A DNA stretch of 34,117 nucleotides from UBA11889 sp046582115 (GCA_046582115.1 JAYGFA010000046.1:1-34117); one strand, 5' to 3'; positions 17,412 to 25,921 are shown, counted from the stretch's first letter. Notes: generated from the letters alone by a model not told the origin. A program made the numbers and translations.

Positions 17412-18713
17412 CTAGAAACGGGGTCGGAAATGCGGCACGACGTAGGGTCCTTCGGGAATGATTGCGATAGCGTAATCGCCGGTCGTTCGTACGCTCTCTT
17501 CGATGGCCGCATCGACCGATTCGATGATTTCGACGCCGGTAAGCGCGCGCTCGTCGGCATTTAGGCCCGTGGTATAGAGCTTAATGTTGGCGCGACGTTG
17601 CGACTTCAATTGCATTTCGGTTTCCCACTCGTCGATATCGGCGAGCCGTTTGTTAAGAATCCCTGCGTGAAACGCGTCGGGACCCTCAAGGAGGAGTCGT
17701 TTCTGGGACGCGCTATAGGCAGGTGAACCAAGGCCTTCGGCACATTCGGACGCGATAATAAGGTTCGCGCCGTCAGCGAGAATTCCCATGGGGCTCACCA
17801 TACCTTTCACGGTCTGGTAATAGGTCTGATCCAGTGGGTACCCGGCGGCCGAAGTCACCACCGTGTTGAATCGTTTCGGCGTGGAAACCGTGCAGTATTG
17901 GTCAGCGAAGGCGACGGCCTCAAGGTGGCTGGCTACGATTTCGCCAAAATTGACGAACGAAAGCTCACGCGAATCGTTAATCACACTGTTTAGGGCGAAT
18001 AGATTTCGACCCTTGTATCGTCGCAGCATTTCAATGATTTCAAGCTGTTCTTCGTGCAGCGGATTGCCCGCAAGGTTGCATTGCCGCGTCGCCGGGTCTT
18101 CCATAAAGCGGGCGCTATGCAGGGTTCGGATTGTATCGGCGTGGGCGATACCGGGGACGACGACCTTACGCCCACCCGAAAAGCCGGCCATAAAGTGAGG
18201 TTCGACGAGCCCCGTTGCTATACCCAGGTCGGCTTCAACAAATCGACGGTCGAGGCCGACGGGCGTGTTCTGGGACGTAAAACCGAGGTCGGTGTGATCC
18301 TCGTGATTTAGGGCGTTGTGGTTGACGACGTTCACGTTATTCAAGACCCAGTCGTCGCCGATAACGCTTGCCAATTCATCACCTTCGTTCGGTCGATGTA
18401 ATCCTGTCGCAACGAGGATGTTAATACTTTCCGGCGAGATCCCGGCGCTAATCAGTGTGTCGATTAGAGGGCGAAGGAAGAGGTGGTTCGGTACCGGTCG
18501 TGTGACGTCACAGACCAAAATACAGACGGAACGACTGTCTTCCGCGAGGCGTTGCAACGAATCGCAACCTGTGGAGTGAACGAAAGCGTTGGTAACGGCT
18601 AGGCCTGGATTATCCAGGGTCGGCATCAACGGTTTGCGTACGACGGTAACCTCGGCCTTCGCGGGGCACGACACGGTCAGGACTGATTTGCCGTACAAAA
18701 GATCGACTTTCAT
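17412..18713 (-). CDS. LarA-like nickel-pincer racemase/epimerase homologue (DUF2088)
   Basis: A 433-residue LarA-family protein. LarA racemises lactate using a nickel pincer cofactor bound to a lysine. Residues equivalent to those of LarA are visible: Arg72 in CDVTRP, His106 in TGLHRP, His173 in EPHFMAG, Lys183 in SGGRK (the cofactor lysine) and His199 in TLHSARF. The protein should therefore be able to bind the cofactor and invert a 2-hydroxyacid or related compound. The LarB, LarC and LarE cofactor-making enzymes are not in this window. It is the first gene of a three-gene minus-strand run; the ribosome-binding site is weak. Homologues act on several 2-hydroxyacids, so lactate is not assured. 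Confidence 0.88.
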   Translation of the reverse strand: MKVDLLYGKSVLTVSCPAKAEVTVVRKPLMPTLDNPGLAVTNAFVHSTGCDSLQRLAEDSRSVCILVCDVTRPVPNHLFLRPLIDTLISAGISPESINILVATGLHRPNEGDELASVIGDDWVLNNVNVVNHNALNHEDHTDLGFTSQNTPVGLDRRFVEADLGIATGLVEPHFMAGFSGGRKVVVPGIAHADTIRTLHSARFMEDPATRQCNLAGNPLHEEQLEIIEMLRRYKGRNLFALNSVINDSRELSFVNFGEIVASHLEAVAFADQYCTVSTPKRFNTVVTSAAGYPLDQTYYQTVKGMVSPMGILADGANLIIASECAEGLGSPAYSASQKRLLLEGPDAFHAGILNKRLADIDEWETEMQLKSQRRANIKLYTTGLNADERALTGVEIIESVDAAIEESVRTTGDYAIAIIPEGPYVVPHFRPRF

Positions 18714-18809
18714 GGGTTACGGCCCATCGTTAACGGGCTTGCGAGCGTAGGATGGTACAGTTGCTTGGATGTCATTGCAGCGCTCTTTTTGCTGCCACCA
18801 GGGGGGATT

Positions 18810-19787
18810 ATGGCTAGTGCAAACGACATCGAATACGAGGTCATCGTCGGCTGGGAGAAGCTGCCAGACGGGTGGAGTTTTGTTGAAGTCGCGGGGGTTG
18901 CCACGGATTCTAAAGACCGTGTTTACGCGTTCAATCGTGGCGAACATCCAATGATCGTCTTTGACACAGACGGTAATTTCCTGGACGCATGGGGTGAGGG
19001 AATCTTCACCAATCCTCACGGCATTTATATCGGGCCTGATGATCGTGTCTATTGTGCTGATAACTTTGACCATACCGTACGAATTTTCGATACCAATGGA
19101 CAGTTGCTACAGACGTTGGGCGAAGCCGACGCACCGTCGGATACGGGATTCGTTGCCGGTAAGACGCCCGTGCAACAGTCGGCGGGGCCCTTCAATCGGG
19201 TCACCAATGTCGCGGTCTCCAAAACCGGAGAACTATATGTTTCAGATGGCTATGGCAACGCCCGCGTCCACAAGTTCGGCAACCAAGGCGAATACCTAAC
19301 CTCGTGGGGCCAGCCAGGGAGCGGACCGGGCGAATTTGTGTTGCCGCACGCTATCGCAGTGGACCGATACGATCGCGTGTACGTTGCGGATCGAGAAAAC
19401 TCCCGGGTCCAGGTTTTTACCACGGATGGCGATTACGTTACCGAATGGAATGACGTGATACGACCCGACGACCTATTTATTGATGCGGATGAAAATATGT
19501 ACGTGGCAGAGCTGGGGGAACGCGCAGGCTTGGCACCGCATGTGGATATACCGCCGCACGCGCCGCACGCGCGGGTTAGCGTCCTCACCCTTGAAGGAGA
19601 CGTACGAGCGCGATTCGGTGGGGCTGATCCGGTGGCGCCAGGCAACTTCTTCGCACCGCATGGTATTTGGGCGGACTCCAAAGGTGATCTTTACGTGAGT
19701 GAGGTTACCGTCAGCGGCGGTGGCCGTTGGGGATTGGTCCCCATGGACTGTCACTCGCTGCAAAAATTTATTCGTATCCGCGGCTAA
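18810..19787 (+). CDS. NHL-repeat protein, peptidyl-alpha-hydroxyglycine alpha-amidating lyase (PAL)-like
   Basis: A 325-residue six-bladed NHL propeller. PAL splits peptidyl-alpha-hydroxyglycine into amide and glyoxylate. From memory of rat PAL, every key residue has a counterpart here: Arg in FNRGEH, zinc His in NPHGIYI, Tyr in SDGYGN, zinc His in LPHAIAV, Arg in VADREN and zinc His in APHGIWAD. The Cys next to the active Tyr in the animal enzyme is Gly. No signal peptide is seen from ATG 18810, which follows a GGGGGG stretch; a start at 18765 would add a short hydrophobic piece. It diverges from the LarA homologue. The physiological substrate is unlikely to be a peptide hormone; related hydroxyglycine-like adducts are possible. 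Confidence 0.85.
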   Translation: MASANDIEYEVIVGWEKLPDGWSFVEVAGVATDSKDRVYAFNRGEHPMIVFDTDGNFLDAWGEGIFTNPHGIYIGPDDRVYCADNFDHTVRIFDTNGQLLQTLGEADAPSDTGFVAGKTPVQQSAGPFNRVTNVAVSKTGELYVSDGYGNARVHKFGNQGEYLTSWGQPGSGPGEFVLPHAIAVDRYDRVYVADRENSRVQVFTTDGDYVTEWNDVIRPDDLFIDADENMYVAELGERAGLAPHVDIPPHAPHARVSVLTLEGDVRARFGGADPVAPGNFFAPHGIWADSKGDLYVSEVTVSGGGRWGLVPMDCHSLQKFIRIRG

Positions 19788-19789
19788 CA

Positions 19790-19818
19790 AAAAAGGCCAT
19801 GACTGGCGCGGCCTTTTT
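19790..19818. terminator. Bidirectional intrinsic terminator
   Basis: AAAAAGGCC (19790-19798) and GGCCTTTTT (19810-19818) form a 9-bp stem with an 11-base loop. There is a T run on each strand, and it lies between the converging PAL-like gene and the amidohydrolase gene. Confidence 0.82.
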
Positions 19819-19837
19819 CCGTCTAGTGTCGCGAAGC

Positions 19838-21496
19838 TTAGTGCGTACCGTTTCGCAGCACCTCACCAGCGCACACCCCTGTGTGCTCGTCATCGCGAAG
19901 GATGACCTGGCCGTTGCAGACGGTGGCTTGGTAGCCCGCAGCGCGTTGTACAAAGCGTGGTGCGCCACCGGGAAAATCGTTGACGATGTAAGGCTGACGC
20001 TCCGCTACGCGATCAATGTCGATGACATTAACGTCGGCCCGTTTGCCAACCTGCAGCGTTCCTCGATCCTGAAGGCCCAGCACGCGGGCGGGTTCGGCAG
20101 CAATTCGTCGGACAGCTTCTTGAATCGTGTAGACGCCTGTGTCGCGGTGCCAATGCGAAAGCACGAACGTTGACCAGCCCGAGTCAATCATCTGACTCAC
20201 GTGGGCACCCGCGTCACCAAGACCAGGCAACGCCCAGTCTGTGGTGATCATTTTCTCGAGGTGTTCGAGGTTGACGTTAAAGCCGCGTTGATGGAACAAC
20301 GCCTGCCCGTTCGTTTCAAGCGTTAAGCGCAGCCAGGTTTCGGCAGGATGCTCACCCGCCTCTTCAGCGATGTCGTAGAGACTTTCGTAACGCGATTGCG
20401 TGTAGTTCGGCCGCGCTTCTTGTCCCATCGGGTAGTAGCGCTTGGTGGTATTAACAATCATTTCTTCCTGTTCGTGATCCCTGATCTCTTGGACCAGTCG
20501 TGAACGAAAATCTGCGTCCTGAACGGCTTCTAAGCGGTCGGTGAAGTCCATGCGGCGAAGCTCATTCCAGGATTTAGTGTGCCAGAAGTTTCCGGTCGAT
20601 AGTCCACCGACCCCTCCGCCACTGCGTGGCACGGTGACTCCTGTGATATCGACGCCGTTACGACGCATTTCGCTTACCCGTTCGTCAAAGCGGACGCCGT
20701 GTTCGGAGATGGCGCTAAATAGAATCCGGCAGTTTTGACCCTCTTCGGCTAGCAGATCCATCTCGTTGTCGAGGTCACCAAAGTGCGGAACGGTTTGCAT
20801 TAAGCCACCGTACTTACCAACGGCTTCCGAGATAGCTAATAATTCTTCGCGGCTTGCAAAGGTTCCAGGAATCGGACGGCGGTCGGGAAGGGTATGTCCA
20901 GGATGGCGGTTGACGGAGAAACCGACGGCGCCTTCTCGGACCGACTCTCCTGCGAGCGCGGCTATTTGTTCGATTTCTTCTGGCGTTGCCTGCTCTTCGA
21001 TAGCGCGTTCGCCCATCACGTAGAAACGGGTCGCGCTGTGACCGACTAAACCAGTGACATTGATCATCGGACCGAGTCGTTCAATGGAATCGAGATAGCC
21101 CCCATAGGATTCCCAGTCCCAGGGCAGGCCCGTCATGATGGCGTGTTTGGGAATGTCTTCGACCGTTTCCATCATGCCGGCTAGAAATTCGCGGTCGTCT
21201 GGCTTACACGGAGCAAATGTCACGCCGCAGTTGCCCAGCAGCGCGGTGGTAACGCCATGCCACGTTACGGATGTCATGTGTGGGTCCCATCCGATCTGAG
21301 CATCAAGGTGGGTGTGCAGGTCGATGAAGCCTGGCGTTACCGTGTTTCCGTCCGCGTGAAGTTCTTCGACCCCACTGTCCTCGACCTTGCCGATAGCCGT
21401 GATTGTGTTGCCATCGATGGCAATGTCGCCTTCGAGTGGCTCGTTACCAGTGCCGTCGACGATGACGCCCCCGCGAATGACCAGATCGTGGGCCAT
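19838..21496 (-). CDS. D-aminoacylase/N-acyl-D-amino-acid deacylase-like amidohydrolase
   Basis: A 552-residue amidohydrolase. The N-terminal half holds DLHTHLDA (metal His pair) and GNCG (the bridging Cys of D-aminoacylases). A late GDAGAH supplies the catalytic Asp, and the C-terminal tail DRGTLQVGKRADVNVID is the standard urease-like closing domain. Known relatives remove acyl groups from N-acyl-D-amino acids or hydrolyse related amides. The middle part lacks the HISHH motif seen in the second such enzyme of this window (29106), so the substrate may differ. GGGAGGG before the ATG at 21496 decides the start over an ATG four codons earlier. It diverges from the ion-channel-like operon and probably has its own promoter. 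Confidence 0.87.
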   Translation of the reverse strand: MAHDLVIRGGVIVDGTGNEPLEGDIAIDGNTITAIGKVEDSGVEELHADGNTVTPGFIDLHTHLDAQIGWDPHMTSVTWHGVTTALLGNCGVTFAPCKPDDREFLAGMMETVEDIPKHAIMTGLPWDWESYGGYLDSIERLGPMINVTGLVGHSATRFYVMGERAIEEQATPEEIEQIAALAGESVREGAVGFSVNRHPGHTLPDRRPIPGTFASREELLAISEAVGKYGGLMQTVPHFGDLDNEMDLLAEEGQNCRILFSAISEHGVRFDERVSEMRRNGVDITGVTVPRSGGGVGGLSTGNFWHTKSWNELRRMDFTDRLEAVQDADFRSRLVQEIRDHEQEEMIVNTTKRYYPMGQEARPNYTQSRYESLYDIAEEAGEHPAETWLRLTLETNGQALFHQRGFNVNLEHLEKMITTDWALPGLGDAGAHVSQMIDSGWSTFVLSHWHRDTGVYTIQEAVRRIAAEPARVLGLQDRGTLQVGKRADVNVIDIDRVAERQPYIVNDFPGGAPRFVQRAAGYQATVCNGQVILRDDEHTGVCAGEVLRNGTH

Positions 21497-21618
21497 GTGC
21501 CCTCCCATGAGATTCGAACAATTAGCGATGGCCGAGTATGCCAGATTATCCGCGCAGGCGGCGACGGCCCAAATTGCGGGTGGTCGATAAGAACTCGACT
21601 GATTAGACTGCCTCGGTT

Positions 21619-22320
21619 GTGTCCAGTCGTATCGATACGTCCCTCATCTACCGTGCGTTGATTTTGACGGGTTTGGTCCTGTTCGGGTTTTATCTCGCGG
21701 CCGATCGCGGACTGGTGACGCTCGCGCTTAATTCTGACCGTAGTTATATTTCTTGGGTCATCCTTGGTGTCTATGCGTTGGCTAGTTTCCACTGGCTATG
21801 GTCAGCGTTGTACTTGACGCGTGAACGTCGACGTTTTTCGGATCTCGAAGACGCCCGTTTACAGTGCGACCGAACCGTCACGGTGGAAGACGGTCTGTTG
21901 GGCGAGTTTTTCGTCCGTCTTGACGCAAAATCCGACGACAATCCTGCCGCGTTGCTGAGCGCATTCGGAGACGAACTTGCCAATCGGCATGCCATTGGTC
22001 ACTTCGTCAGTGATGTGTTGTTAAAACTCGGTCTACTTGGCACGGTCGTTGGTTTTATTTTAATGCTGCTTCCGGTTGGTGAAATCGAGGATTTCGATCC
22101 ATCGATGATGCAACGACTCCTTAGTGCGATGAGTGGCGGGATGGCCGTCGCCTTGTACACCACCATCGCGGGCCTCGTGACCAGCACGTTGTTGAAACTC
22201 CAATACCACGTCGTTGATACGTCCGCGGCCGACTTGGTGACTCGTCTGCAAGTATTCGTCGATACCCAACCTCAGGAACACCGAGACGGGGCACGAGGCG
22301 TTAACGCGGATGCGTCATAG
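21619..22320 (+). CDS. MotA/TolQ/ExbB-type proton channel subunit
   Basis: A 233-residue membrane protein with four predicted helices at about 11-30, 44-66, 132-152 and 172-193. The third and fourth helices carry the family signature: LGLLGTVVGFIL, then MSGGMAVALYTTIAGL. MotA, TolQ and ExbB form pentameric rings that use ion flow to move a partner. Residues about 67-131 form the cytoplasmic loop (LxxEDARL, ALLSAFGDEL). The start is a GTG with a weak ribosome-binding site. The stop lies inside the start of the next gene (11-base overlap), so the partner is coupled. There is no tolR/tolA, exbD/tonB or motB gene of the classical type nearby. Family assignment is good, role unknown. Confidence 0.87.
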   Translation: MSSRIDTSLIYRALILTGLVLFGFYLAADRGLVTLALNSDRSYISWVILGVYALASFHWLWSALYLTRERRRFSDLEDARLQCDRTVTVEDGLLGEFFVRLDAKSDDNPAALLSAFGDELANRHAIGHFVSDVLLKLGLLGTVVGFILMLLPVGEIEDFDPSMMQRLLSAMSGGMAVALYTTIAGLVTSTLLKLQYHVVDTSAADLVTRLQVFVDTQPQEHRDGARGVNADAS

Positions 22321-22927
22321 GATATATAGCCAGAGCGAATCTCAAGACGCTTTTACGGACCTCCTCTTCAACGCGTTGCTTGGCTTCGCATATATGTTTG
22401 TGGTCGCCTTCTCACTGATCAGCGATCCGACCGACACGGGTAAAGTGGATCGCAAGGCTGAAATCCTAATCACCGTTCGTTGGCCGGATCGACACCCCGA
22501 CGATGTCGATACCCTGGTCGAAGATCCGCAAGGGAACATGGTCTGGTACCACAATCGAGACACAGGATTGATGCACTTGGACCGCGACGATCGAGGTTTG
22601 TTTCAGGACCGCGTGGTACTCGATGGGGTCGAGGTGTCCAATCCGCTCAATCAAGAGACGGTGACCGTCCGGGCGCTAAAGGCGGGAGAGTACGTGGTCA
22701 ACGTATTGCATTATCAATCGAACTACAGCGAGCCGCTGCCAGTGTCCGTTAAAGTGGAGAAGCTCAATCCCGTCGTCAAACTCATCCACTACGACACGCT
22801 CCAACTCACTGGCGTGGGCGATGAGCAAACCGCTCTGCGTTTCAACATTGATGGTTCGGGTGAGGTGATCGGGACCAATAGACTTAGTAAGCGCTTGCTG
22901 AGCAAGGCCGTCGCGGAAAAACGTTGA
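22310..22927 (+). CDS. MotB/ExbD-like single-TM partner with unusual extracytoplasmic domain
   Basis: A 205-residue protein. One helix at about 18-37 is preceded by Asp13 and Asp17 (DAFTDLLFNALL). Asp17 sits where MotB and ExbD keep the proton-carrying Asp. The rest (about 45-205) should lie in the periplasm. It lacks the OmpA-like peptidoglycan-binding motif of MotB and the short ExbD/TolR domain. Instead it has a beta-rich region with VRWPDRHPDDVDTLVEDP, a HLDRDDRG loop and GEYVVNVLHY, reminiscent of extracellular DUF2135-type domains that carry acidic metal-binding loops. The gene starts 11 bases before the channel gene ends and overlaps the third gene by 4 bases. I infer a stator-like or force-transmitting partner with a novel ligand. 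Confidence 0.78.
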   Translation: MRHRIYSQSESQDAFTDLLFNALLGFAYMFVVAFSLISDPTDTGKVDRKAEILITVRWPDRHPDDVDTLVEDPQGNMVWYHNRDTGLMHLDRDDRGLFQDRVVLDGVEVSNPLNQETVTVRALKAGEYVVNVLHYQSNYSEPLPVSVKVEKLNPVVKLIHYDTLQLTGVGDEQTALRFNIDGSGEVIGTNRLSKRLLSKAVAEKR

Positions 22928-23475
22928 TCTCCACCGCGATTGTGCTTGCGCTTGCTTATGCCGTGACGGCGGCTCTCTTATTGAACTTGAATTTAGCAAC
23001 GCGGTTAGCGGGATGGATCAAACTCACTGCGGTTGTTGGTGTTTCGATACTCTATGTTGTCACGTGGCAGGGACTAAGCGATCTCCTTGGTTGGGCTACC
23101 GCCGAACCGATGCCGGTTGATTTCCGGCTCCACTGGGTTGTTATTGAGGAGCCCAATAAGAGCACCGGAGCCGACGGTAAGATCTATTTTTGGATTCGTG
23201 AACTTGATGAAGCGGGCCTGGCGCAGGGGGCACCGAGGGCTCATCAGGTCCCTTGGGATGAAACCACCGCCGAAGCAGCGGAAGAGGCGCTGGAGGAACT
23301 CGAGGGTGGCCAACTCCTGAACGGTCGTATGACTCGGCAAATCGTCAACCCCGATTTAACTTCCCCCGATCCAACCGCACCGTATCGTGGAGACGAGTCC
23401 AGTTCGAGTGGGGAACGGCTCCGTTTTGAGTTTATTCGCTTGCCGCCACCGATGTTGCCGCCAAAGCCGATTTAA
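22924..23475 (+). CDS. Two-TM protein of unknown function, third member of the channel operon
   Basis: A 183-residue protein that I do not recognise. It has two N-terminal helices at about 3-24 and 32-54, then a soluble part of about 125 residues. The soluble part opens with DFRLHWVVIEEPNK and KIYFWIREL, contains an Ala/Glu-rich helix (about 116-130), and ends in a Pro-rich tail (RLPPPMLPPKPI). With two helices the soluble part should lie on the same side as the N-terminus, and the side cannot be fixed from sequence. The start is a TTG overlapping the previous stop (TTGA), a strong sign of coupled translation. The operon layout argues that it is a dedicated part of the channel complex. Confidence 0.75.
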   Translation: MISTAIVLALAYAVTAALLLNLNLATRLAGWIKLTAVVGVSILYVVTWQGLSDLLGWATAEPMPVDFRLHWVVIEEPNKSTGADGKIYFWIRELDEAGLAQGAPRAHQVPWDETTAEAAEEALEELEGGQLLNGRMTRQIVNPDLTSPDPTAPYRGDESSSSGERLRFEFIRLPPPMLPPKPI

Positions 23476-23502
23476 CGTTGAGTCGATAAATCGGCTTTGG
23501 CG
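23459..23502. repeat. Perfect 16-bp inverted repeat (hairpin) between converging genes
   Basis: The arm 23459-23474 is exactly complementary to 23487-23502 with a 12-base loop. The left arm includes the last codons and part of the stop of the third channel-operon gene. There is no T run on either side. It may act as a bidirectional terminator or protect the 3' end of the mRNA. Confidence 0.75.
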
Positions 23503-23514
23503 AAACGTACGCAG

Positions 23515-25734
23515 TTATTGAAGCCAGGTTAGTCGCGCCGCATCCTGCATGCCGAGTGCAACCTCTCGATCTTCAATGGCTCTAGCCCTCACGTAGTCGT
23601 GAATTCTTGCCGTGTCTTCGGTAGTCAGTACGTCCGCAAAACTGGCCATACCCGCAGATGCCATTACACCCTCAAGTACGATCTTGTCGAAAGCGTCATG
23701 GCTTGCATCACTAATGCGCCGTAAGTCCGAAATTGAACCGCCGGAGCGAACGATGAGGCCGTGACAGAAACTGCAGTAGCTACCGTATAGGCGCTCGCCG
23801 CGAGCGATGTCTTCGATACTGGCTGTCAGGGAGGGCTGTTCTGGAATGGAGCGATCCACCGCGGTTGGAGCCTCGAGCGCAGCGTCTCCCCCGATCTTAA
23901 AGGTCAGTAACTTGCCGTAGTTCCCGTAGGTTAGAGACGCTGGTTCTGCGACCGGCGGTAACGGTTCGCCAGCGAACAGGTCGCCTCCACCATTTCCGGT
24001 GAGGATAGAAACATATTGGACGCCATCGATCATGAAACTGACCGGCGGCGCGAGAATCGACGTATAGGTGTTGAACTGCCACAGCGCTTCGCCATTGTCT
24101 TTGTCATACGCCGTAAGGTAGCCGAGCGCGTCGCCCTGAAACACCAACCCTCCAGCTGTGCCGAGGACTCCACCGTTCCAGTAGTGGGGGATTTCCACGA
24201 CCCACTTGTCTATCCCGGTAAGTGGGTCGAACGCTTTAAGGTAACCCTTGGGGGTGGGTTGATCCTCGAGGTTGTTGACCAGTAGCTGGGCGATGCCCGC
24301 GATCTCGATACCGAGATTCCAGCCACCTTCGTTGCGCTTATACACGCCCGAGGCTTTCCATTCCTCCGACATGCCGTAAATGAGCGGATTGTCCTGCGCC
24401 GGCAGGTAGACGAGGCCCGCTTCGGTATCGACAGACATGGCCTGCCAGTTATGCGCACCGAGGGGTCCCGGAAGAATCCATTGCTCTGTCTCCAGGTAGT
24501 CGAGATCTGGATTCTCCACGGGTCGTCCGGTCTCTAGGTCGACGTGGGTCGCCCAAGTCACGGTTGCAAACGGATGCGCCCGCAATAATTTGCCGTCGGC
24601 GCGATCGATGACGTAAAAGAACCCATTCTTGGGAGCTTGCAATAGAACTTTTCGGTCAACACCATCGACCGTCATGTCAGCGAGTGCCATGTCCTGGACA
24701 GCCGTGTAATCCCAGTTATCGCCGGGCGTGGTCTGGTAGTACCACTTCATGCGACCGGAATCGGCATCTAGTGCGACAATGGAGGAAAGAAATAAATTGT
24801 CGCCACCCCCCGGCGAACGAATCACGCGTGTCCATGGCGGTCCGTTGCCGACACCGATGTAAACCTGATCGAAGTCGGGGTCGTAGACGATGGAATTCCA
24901 TACCGTTCCACCACCACCAATTTTCCACCACTCGCCGCCTTTCCAGGTATCGGCGGCAAGTTCCATTTCGGGATGCTCGAAGGGTAGTGAGGGGTCTCCT
25001 GGGACGGTGTAGAAGCGCCAGACCTGTTCGCCGGTCTCAGCATCGTATGCAGTGACGTAGCCGCGCACGCCGTATTCAGCGCCGCCGTTACCGATAAAAA
25101 TTTTACCCTTAGCAGCGCGGGGTGCGCCCGTGATCGTATAGAACCGGTCCCGATCGATGATCGTATCGACTTCCCATACTTTAATCCCCGTGCCGGCGTC
25201 GAGCGCAATCAGGCGACCGTCTAGGCTCGCGACGTACACGCGACCTTGGTAGACGGCCACACCTCGGTTGGCAACATCACAACAGGCTCGCCTGCCCCAC
25301 GCACCCGGGACTTTGGGGTCGTAGGCCCAAAGTTCGTCCCCGGTTACTGCATCGATGGCAAATACTCGACTCCATGAACTCGTAAGAAACATGACCCCAT
25401 CGACGATGATGGGCGTTGCCTCTTGGACCCGATTCGTGCCCATGTCGCGTGACCATGTGAGCCCGAGTTCGCTCACAGTTTCTCTATTTATTTGCTGCAG
25501 GGGTGAGAACCGTTGTTCCTCATACGTACGTCCGTAAGCTAGCCAGTTGCCCGGTTCGGAAGCAGCGTTATTAATCCGAGCGTCGTCGATCAACCCGATG
25601 GTGGCCGGTGGAGCCCCAAGATCCTCAGTGGTAGCCGAGGTAACGGCAGGGTCCGAAGTGGGTTTGTTATCGACGAAAAGAACAATGGCGCCTATAGCGA
25701 CAACGATGGCGACGACGGTAATTAGCGCTCGCAT
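23515..25734 (-). CDS. PQQ-dependent alcohol dehydrogenase with C-terminal heme c (quinohemoprotein)
   Basis: A 739-residue quinoprotein. An N-terminal hydrophobic segment exports or anchors it. The eight-bladed propeller shows the vicinal disulfide next to PQQ (RRACCDVANRG), tryptophan-docking repeats such as GGLVFQGDALG, and the catalytic Asp in GDNWDYTAV. The residue two places after that Asp is Thr, not the Asp seen in lanthanide enzymes such as XoxF, so calcium is expected. The last 90 residues are a cytochrome c with CSFCH and a distal Met in ASAGMASF. Alcohols are oxidised in the periplasm and electrons pass to heme. No pqq genes lie nearby. ATG 25734 is preferred over an upstream TTG at 25749. 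Confidence 0.92.
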   Translation of the reverse strand: MRALITVVAIVVAIGAIVLFVDNKPTSDPAVTSATTEDLGAPPATIGLIDDARINNAASEPGNWLAYGRTYEEQRFSPLQQINRETVSELGLTWSRDMGTNRVQEATPIIVDGVMFLTSSWSRVFAIDAVTGDELWAYDPKVPGAWGRRACCDVANRGVAVYQGRVYVASLDGRLIALDAGTGIKVWEVDTIIDRDRFYTITGAPRAAKGKIFIGNGGAEYGVRGYVTAYDAETGEQVWRFYTVPGDPSLPFEHPEMELAADTWKGGEWWKIGGGGTVWNSIVYDPDFDQVYIGVGNGPPWTRVIRSPGGGDNLFLSSIVALDADSGRMKWYYQTTPGDNWDYTAVQDMALADMTVDGVDRKVLLQAPKNGFFYVIDRADGKLLRAHPFATVTWATHVDLETGRPVENPDLDYLETEQWILPGPLGAHNWQAMSVDTEAGLVYLPAQDNPLIYGMSEEWKASGVYKRNEGGWNLGIEIAGIAQLLVNNLEDQPTPKGYLKAFDPLTGIDKWVVEIPHYWNGGVLGTAGGLVFQGDALGYLTAYDKDNGEALWQFNTYTSILAPPVSFMIDGVQYVSILTGNGGGDLFAGEPLPPVAEPASLTYGNYGKLLTFKIGGDAALEAPTAVDRSIPEQPSLTASIEDIARGERLYGSYCSFCHGLIVRSGGSISDLRRISDASHDAFDKIVLEGVMASAGMASFADVLTTEDTARIHDYVRARAIEDREVALGMQDAARLTWLQ

Positions 25735-25863
25735 GAGGTCTCTCTGCAATAGTGTCGAACAGCCATAGTATTCAACGCGACAAGTGTCGTCGCGCGTTTT
25801 TGTCGGAAACGTAACGGCGATTTGGTCGGTGAAGAATGGGTGCTTGGGTGATTGCTACGTATT

Positions 25864-25882
25864 GATAATCATTCTTATTTGC
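25864..25882 (+). promoter_or_regulatory. Fur-like box upstream of the TonB receptor
   Basis: GATAATCATTCTTATTTGC matches 13 of 19 positions of the Fur consensus and lies 39 bases before the receptor ATG. It suggests iron-dependent repression. Confidence 0.6.
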
Positions 25883-25921
25883 ATTACGGTTTATAGATAT
25901 TGAAGTAGGTAGTTGGTTCCG

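Noticed and set aside
18765..18809. Upstream ATG of the PAL-like gene giving a hydrophobic N-terminus
   Set aside because: The added 15 residues do not make a convincing signal peptide, and a G-rich ribosome-binding stretch precedes ATG 18810; kept only as an alternative.
21619..23475. Zorya-type phage defence (ZorA/ZorB)
   Set aside because: The channel pair is similar in idea, but ZorB-like peptidoglycan-binding domain and ZorC, ZorD or ZorE genes are absent, and the third gene is a small membrane protein.
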